24,629 nt of DNA from an uncultured Ruminiclostridium sp. (GTDB lineage: Bacteria > Bacillota > Clostridia > Oscillospirales > Ruminococcaceae), in contig CAJUFF010000025.1 of the NCBI GenBank assembly GCA_910585505.1, forward strand, positions 1 through 24,629. The letters run 5' to 3'. A program made the position numbers and the translations under genes. The notes beneath the pieces were generated by a model. It saw only the letters and a program-made list of their open reading frames with translations. It was not told the DNA's origin and did not search any database. Positions 21,404 to 24,629 of the stretch are shown here, one piece after another (position 1 is the first letter of the stretch; each line of letters begins with the position of its first letter).

Positions 21404-21865
21404 ATGATAAGAAAAGCCGAAATAAATGACAAAAACGCTATTGTGGAGCTTTTTTCGGAGCTTGTGGCTCACCATGTGGAAAAGGAACCCGACTTTTTTA
21501 AATTGCCCGAACGTGGATTTTTTGAAGAAGAGATCTCCAAGGCGCTTTCAGACGAAAATGAGGAAATATGGGTAAACGACAATGGCGGAATAAACGCTTA
21601 TGCCGTGTTAAAAATTATCGATGTGGATTATCCCGACAGGTATCCTTATAAATTGTGCCATATAGACTGCTTCGGAGTAAAAAAAGGACTAAGGCGGTCG
21701 GGAATCGGAACCGCACTTATGGCTGCCGTAAAGGAAAGGGCGAAGGAACTGGGCTGTTCCAAAGTTCAGCTTAAGGCAAACGTCTCAAACACAGAAGCGG
21801 TGGAATTTTACGAAAAAGTGGGCTTTATCGCCCATGCTGTCGTTATGACGGAAAAGCTTAAATAA
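21404..21865 (+). CDS. GNAT family N-acetyltransferase
   Basis: This 153-residue protein is a complete single-domain GNAT enzyme that should transfer an acetyl group from acetyl-CoA to an unknown amine. It has the N-terminal IRKAEINDKNAIVELF strand-helix, the acetyl-CoA pyrophosphate loop RRSGIG (97-102) followed by TALMAAVKERAKELG, and the C-terminal NVSNTEAVEFYEKVGF segment. AAAGGA lies nine bases before the ATG. It sits between the tyrosine T-box and tyrS, with 27 bases to tyrS, so both should be induced by uncharged tRNA(Tyr). That placement may hint at a substrate related to tyrosine or tyrosyl-AMP, but nothing in the sequence shows it. Confidence 0.9.
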   Translation: MIRKAEINDKNAIVELFSELVAHHVEKEPDFFKLPERGFFEEEISKALSDENEEIWVNDNGGINAYAVLKIIDVDYPDRYPYKLCHIDCFGVKKGLRRSGIGTALMAAVKERAKELGCSKVQLKANVSNTEAVEFYEKVGFIAHAVVMTEKLK

Positions 21866-21892
21866 TTACGTAATAGGAAAGGAAACAAAATT

Positions 21893-23104
21893 ATGACAGT
21901 ATTCGAGGAATTGCAAAGGCGCGGTTTAATCGCTCAGGTAACCGACGAAAACGAAATAAGCAGGATGATAAACGAGGGGAAAGCCACCTTTTACATCGGC
22001 TTCGACCCCACAGCCGACAGCCTTCACGTAGGTCATTTTATGGCGCTTTGCCTTATGAAGCGCTTACAGATGGCGGGCAACAAACCCATTGTGCTCTTGG
22101 GCGGCGGTACGGGAATGATAGGAGACCCTTCGGGAAAAACCGACATGAGAAAAATGCTCACAAAGGAGGATATCGACCACAACATCGCCTGCTTTAAAAA
22201 ACAGATGAGCCGTTTTATTGATTTTTCCGAGGACAAGGCCGTAATGGTCAACAACGCGGACTGGCTTCTCGACCTTAACTACGTTGACGTATTGAGAGAG
22301 GTGGGGGCTTGCTTCTCGGTAAATAAAATGCTCACCTTCGAGTGCTACAAGCAGAGAATGGAGAGAGGTCTGACCTTCCTTGAGTTCAACTACATGATAA
22401 TGCAGAGCTACGATTTCTACATGCTGTTCCAAAAATACGGCTGTAATATGCAGTTTGGCGGTGACGACCAGTGGGCGAATATGTTGGGCGGAACCGAGCT
22501 TATCAGGAAAAAATTGGGCAAGGACGCTCACGCCATGACAATAACCCTTCTTCTTAACAGCGAGGGAAAAAAGATGGGAAAAACGGAAAAGGGCGCGGTG
22601 TGGCTTGACCCGGAAAAGACAACACCCTTCGAGTTTTTCCAATATTGGAGAAACGTGGCGGACGAGGACGTTATAAAGTGCCTGAAAATGCTTACCTTCC
22701 TTCCCGTGGAGGAAATAGAGGAGATGGAGAAATGGGAAGGCAGTCAGCTTAATAAAGCCAAGGAGATACTGGCCTATGAGCTTACCTCTCTTGTACACGG
22801 AAAGGAAGAAGGGGAAAAGGCGCTTGAAGCGGCAAGGGCGCTGTTTGGCGGCAAGGGCGTAAGCGATAATATGCCGGAGTTTGTTCTCGCGCCGGAGGAT
22901 CTTTCCGAGGGGAAGATATGTATTGCGGATCTCTTGGTAAAGACCGGACTTTGTCCTTCAAAGCGGGACGCCAGAACGGTTATCCAGCAGGGGGGAGCAA
23001 GCGTTGACGACATAAAGATTTCCGACCCGGCTGAGATGATCGGAATAGACGAGTTTGTGATTGTTAAAAAGGGCAAAAAAAGTATGATTAAGGTGAAGAA
23101 GTAA
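21893..23104 (+). CDS. tyrS: Tyrosyl-tRNA synthetase
   Basis: This class Ic synthetase activates tyrosine and loads tRNA(Tyr). The 403-residue protein has the HIGH-type motif HVGH (45-48), a KMSKS-type motif KMGKT (227-231), the GGDDQWANMLGG substrate-site segment (189-200) and a C-terminal S4 RNA-binding domain (about 335-400, KTGLCPSKRDARTVIQQGG). The KMGKT form and the sequence after HVGH suggest the TyrZ-like branch of bacterial TyrRS rather than the Bacillus TyrS type; this subtype call is tentative. GAAAGGA precedes the ATG. It is controlled by the T-box at 20800-21135 through a transcript that first crosses the GNAT gene. Confidence 0.96.
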   Translation: MTVFEELQRRGLIAQVTDENEISRMINEGKATFYIGFDPTADSLHVGHFMALCLMKRLQMAGNKPIVLLGGGTGMIGDPSGKTDMRKMLTKEDIDHNIACFKKQMSRFIDFSEDKAVMVNNADWLLDLNYVDVLREVGACFSVNKMLTFECYKQRMERGLTFLEFNYMIMQSYDFYMLFQKYGCNMQFGGDDQWANMLGGTELIRKKLGKDAHAMTITLLLNSEGKKMGKTEKGAVWLDPEKTTPFEFFQYWRNVADEDVIKCLKMLTFLPVEEIEEMEKWEGSQLNKAKEILAYELTSLVHGKEEGEKALEAARALFGGKGVSDNMPEFVLAPEDLSEGKICIADLLVKTGLCPSKRDARTVIQQGGASVDDIKISDPAEMIGIDEFVIVKKGKKSMIKVKK

Positions 23105-23182
23105 AGAACTTTTCATGTAGACGTGCTTTTTTGGAAAATTTGCCGGGATAACGTCGCTTATCCTATGATGACAGTTTCTTAT
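23105..23182 (+). repeat. Possible decayed family 2 palindrome (R6)
   Basis: AAAATTTGCCGG..AACGTCGCTTATCC..TGATGACAG resembles the right half of R2 (AAATTTGCCG, ACGCGTGCTGCATC, TGAAGACAG), and AAGAACTTTTCATGTAGACGT at the left is a rough inverted partner. The match is weak. The rest of the gap to 23337 is AT-rich and shows no clear promoter. Confidence 0.3.
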
Positions 23183-23337
23183 ATCAATCTAAGAAATAAT
23201 TAAGGTTATATAGCATAAATTGTAGGCAAATTAACTAATTATATGTTGTAGTATTATTTAAAGATGCCGAATTAACTTACAGTCAATTTCTTAAGCATAT
23301 AAAATTAACTGGACATATACATCAGGAGGTACTCTGA

Positions 23338-24129
23338 TTGATTATTAAAAAATTTTTGATTTGTATGATTCCCATAGCAGTTTTATCCGCCTGCTCAAGC
23401 TCTGCCGATACAGTTGACGAATACGGAAACATTATTGATTTGTCCTCGGCAAGTGTTGAACAGAACCCTGTTTTTTCCGACGAAAAGCTGTACGTGGTGG
23501 ACGGCTGCGCTTATATAGCCGTTTGCGATGGAAAAGCTTACAGCACGTTGGAAAATCCCGAAATGTTTGAGGACGGCAAGGAAAGTCTTCTGCCGGGTAA
23601 ACCGGAACTGTCTGAGTATTCATATGTTAAAGAGGGAACGGTATTTAAAGATTTAACACTGTCGGACGCGTCAACCGAATTTTATCCACGGCCTTCATCG
23701 GTTATCGGCGCAGATGAAAAAGACGCTTCCGACAGCCGGAAGAATGTATATAACATATCCAAAACTTCCGCTTTCTTCGATGGAACGGTAACGCTGAAGG
23801 GTTACATAACCAAGAGCAACAGCCAAAGCGGTTACAAGGAAGTGGGTGAAATTGATTTCTTTCCCGCTGACGGCGAGTGGGAGGGTATGCCGTTTATCTG
23901 GAACGGTTGGGGAGGACATTGGGGAAACGACAAGTTTTCCGTCGCAATGAATGCTCCAAGCTTTTACTTGGGAATAGCCGATGATTATGATCTTGATCTT
24001 TCGGCAATTCCCGACGATGAATCCGCAATACTCGCGGAAGTTACTCTTACCGATATTACGCTTATCGGATACGATTTTAACTTCGGTCAAAGCACAAATT
24101 CCGCCAGACTTGTAGATTTTAACGCATAA
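23338..24129 (+). CDS. Putative secreted lipoprotein of unknown function
   Basis: I do not recognise this 263-residue protein. It starts at TTG (23338), supported by AGGAGG eight bases upstream (23324-23329); the next Met is inside the signal peptide. The N-terminus is a lipoprotein signal (IIKKFLICMIPIAVLSAC) with lipobox LSAC and Cys19, followed by a Ser-rich, flexible start to the mature part. The mature protein is acidic. It has an aromatic and glycine-rich stretch WNGWGGHWGND near residue 187 and a beta-rich look (FFDGTVTLKGYITKS, AEVTLTDITLIGYDF). It would be anchored to the outer face of the membrane. It stands alone between tyrS and a hairpin. Possible roles such as binding or surface protein are guesses. 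Confidence 0.75.
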   Translation: MIIKKFLICMIPIAVLSACSSSADTVDEYGNIIDLSSASVEQNPVFSDEKLYVVDGCAYIAVCDGKAYSTLENPEMFEDGKESLLPGKPELSEYSYVKEGTVFKDLTLSDASTEFYPRPSSVIGADEKDASDSRKNVYNISKTSAFFDGTVTLKGYITKSNSQSGYKEVGEIDFFPADGEWEGMPFIWNGWGGHWGNDKFSVAMNAPSFYLGIADDYDLDLSAIPDDESAILAEVTLTDITLIGYDFNFGQSTNSARLVDFNA

Positions 24130-24147
24130 AATAAAACTTTCAAATTA

Positions 24148-24194
24148 ATAAAAACCTGTTTTTACAAATAAATTTTGTTAAGACAGGTTTTTAT
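24148..24194 (+). terminator. AT-rich hairpin, possible terminator of the lipoprotein gene
   Basis: ATAAAAACCTGT (24148-24159) pairs perfectly with ACAGGTTTTTAT (24183-24194), 19 bases after the stop codon. The T-run is inside the right arm. The loop contains ACAAATAAATTTTGT, similar to family 1 loops, and ACTAATTCCAATTAG follows directly, so this may be a repeat that also serves as a terminator. Confidence 0.5.
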
Positions 24195-24450
24195 ACTAAT
24201 TCCAATTAGAAACTCATAATTTTACAGGTGTTTATCACACCTCATAGGGTTTTAATAAAATCCTCAGAAAGCCTTGAAAATAAAGGATTTATCGCAATCA
24301 GTACACCTTATCTCTTTATATGATTTCACACAATGTTATCCTTGTTGTGCACAATCATAAGGGCAAATTCAAGGGCAAGGACATCTGTTACAGTTGACGA
24401 GGTTATGATAAAGTTGGTAAAATTAGTCTGTAACGCTACAATGCAAAATC
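24195..24450. other. AT-rich region with no recognised gene
   Basis: Apart from ACTAATTCCAATTAG at 24195-24209, which resembles a minimal family 1 end pair, I see no gene, promoter or long repeat. A 25-codon frame from an ATG near 24321 has no ribosome site and matches nothing I know. Confidence 0.4.
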
Positions 24451-24485
24451 GATGGGTAAGGTACAAACACCTTACCCATCAGTTT
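24451..24485 (+). terminator. Strong hairpin with T-run, no obvious upstream gene
   Basis: GATGGGTAAGGT (24451-24462) and ACCTTACCCATC (24469-24480) form a perfect 12-bp stem with loop ACAAAC, followed by AGTTTTA. It has the form of a Rho-independent terminator on the plus strand. The nearest plus-strand gene ends 320 bases upstream and already has its own hairpin, so the gap may hold an unrecognised small transcript. Confidence 0.6.
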
Positions 24486-24574
24486 TATGCTATAAAAATG
24501 GCTTAAAATAAGGCTTTTTCAACCTCTAAATTTTCACATTGAAATACTTTTAAGTGCATTGAGGTTACCATTAC

Positions 24575-24629
24575 TTATACTGTTAACCAATTAAAAATTG
24601 GAAAAATGGTTTTTAATTGGTTAACAGTG
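24575..24629 (+). repeat. Family 1 hairpin, exact inverted copy of 12952-13006, cut by window end
   Basis: All 55 bases equal the complement of 12952-13006. The stem ACTGTTAACCAATTAAAAA and its complement is 19 bp and perfect. In copy A this half is followed by TTTCGGGTGTAA and a second stem, so the rest of the element should lie just beyond the window. Confidence 0.9.

Noticed and set aside
22064..22798. 244-codon minus-strand frame
   Set aside because: It is antisense to tyrS and is a codon-composition shadow.
1..24629. CRISPR array or intact insertion sequence
   Set aside because: The repeats are palindromic, differ in their arms and are dispersed singly; there are no regularly spaced direct repeats and no transposase, cas or recombinase genes.

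Overview
The window looks like part of a chromosome from a spore-forming, low-to-mid GC member of the Clostridia, most likely of the Oscillospirales/Ruminococcus type. The evidence is a complete gerA-type spore germinant receptor operon, a gatCAB amidotransferase, a tyrosine T-box riboswitch, strong AGGAGG-like ribosome binding sites and Bacillota-type promoters. The genus is an inference. No rRNA, tRNA, CRISPR array, prophage or intact insertion sequence was seen.

Layout. Positions 423-4357 (minus strand) hold gerAA-gerAB-gerAC, encoding an inner-membrane germinant receptor. Positions 4476-9121 (plus) hold a sigma-A promoter, gatC, gatA, gatB and a small alpha/beta hydrolase. Positions 9274-12637 (plus) hold aspS and an AI-2E-family membrane protein. 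Positions 13072-18449 (minus) hold a three-gene signalling cassette: a two-receiver regulator, a 988-residue PocR-domain hybrid histidine kinase, and a receiver plus HD-GYP c-di-GMP phosphodiesterase. Positions 18775-20463 (minus) hold trmO and pth. Positions 20759-23104 (plus) hold a promoter, a tyrosine T-box, a GNAT acetyltransferase and tyrS. An unrecognised lipoprotein gene (23338-24129) and a gene-free hairpin-rich tail end the window.

Many genes serve translation: tRNA-dependent amidation (gatCAB), aspartyl- and tyrosyl-tRNA synthesis, tRNA methylation (trmO) and peptidyl-tRNA recycling (pth). AspRS carries the RDHGG loop seen in non-discriminating enzymes. Together with GatCAB this suggests that Asn-tRNA is made by the indirect route. 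The signalling cassette probably links a ligand sensed by the cytoplasmic PocR domain to c-di-GMP breakdown.

The most unusual content lies between the genes. At least three families of hairpin repeats share one odd property: short flanks, linkers or cores are conserved, while the stem arms differ completely from copy to copy yet stay self-complementary within each copy. Family 1 is a roughly 125-nt double hairpin bounded by ACTAAT/ATTAGT with a conserved linker resembling TGTTTAGGGTGTAA. Family 2 is a 120-160-nt long palindrome with a GACGAGGA...GAAAGCCGA...TTTCAAGG core. Family 3 is a 62-nt element with constant 13- and 18-nt ends around a variable 31-nt middle. One 55-nt hairpin is repeated exactly in inverted orientation 11.6 kb apart, and one hairpin looks like a chimera of two others. 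These are the best candidates for something undescribed.
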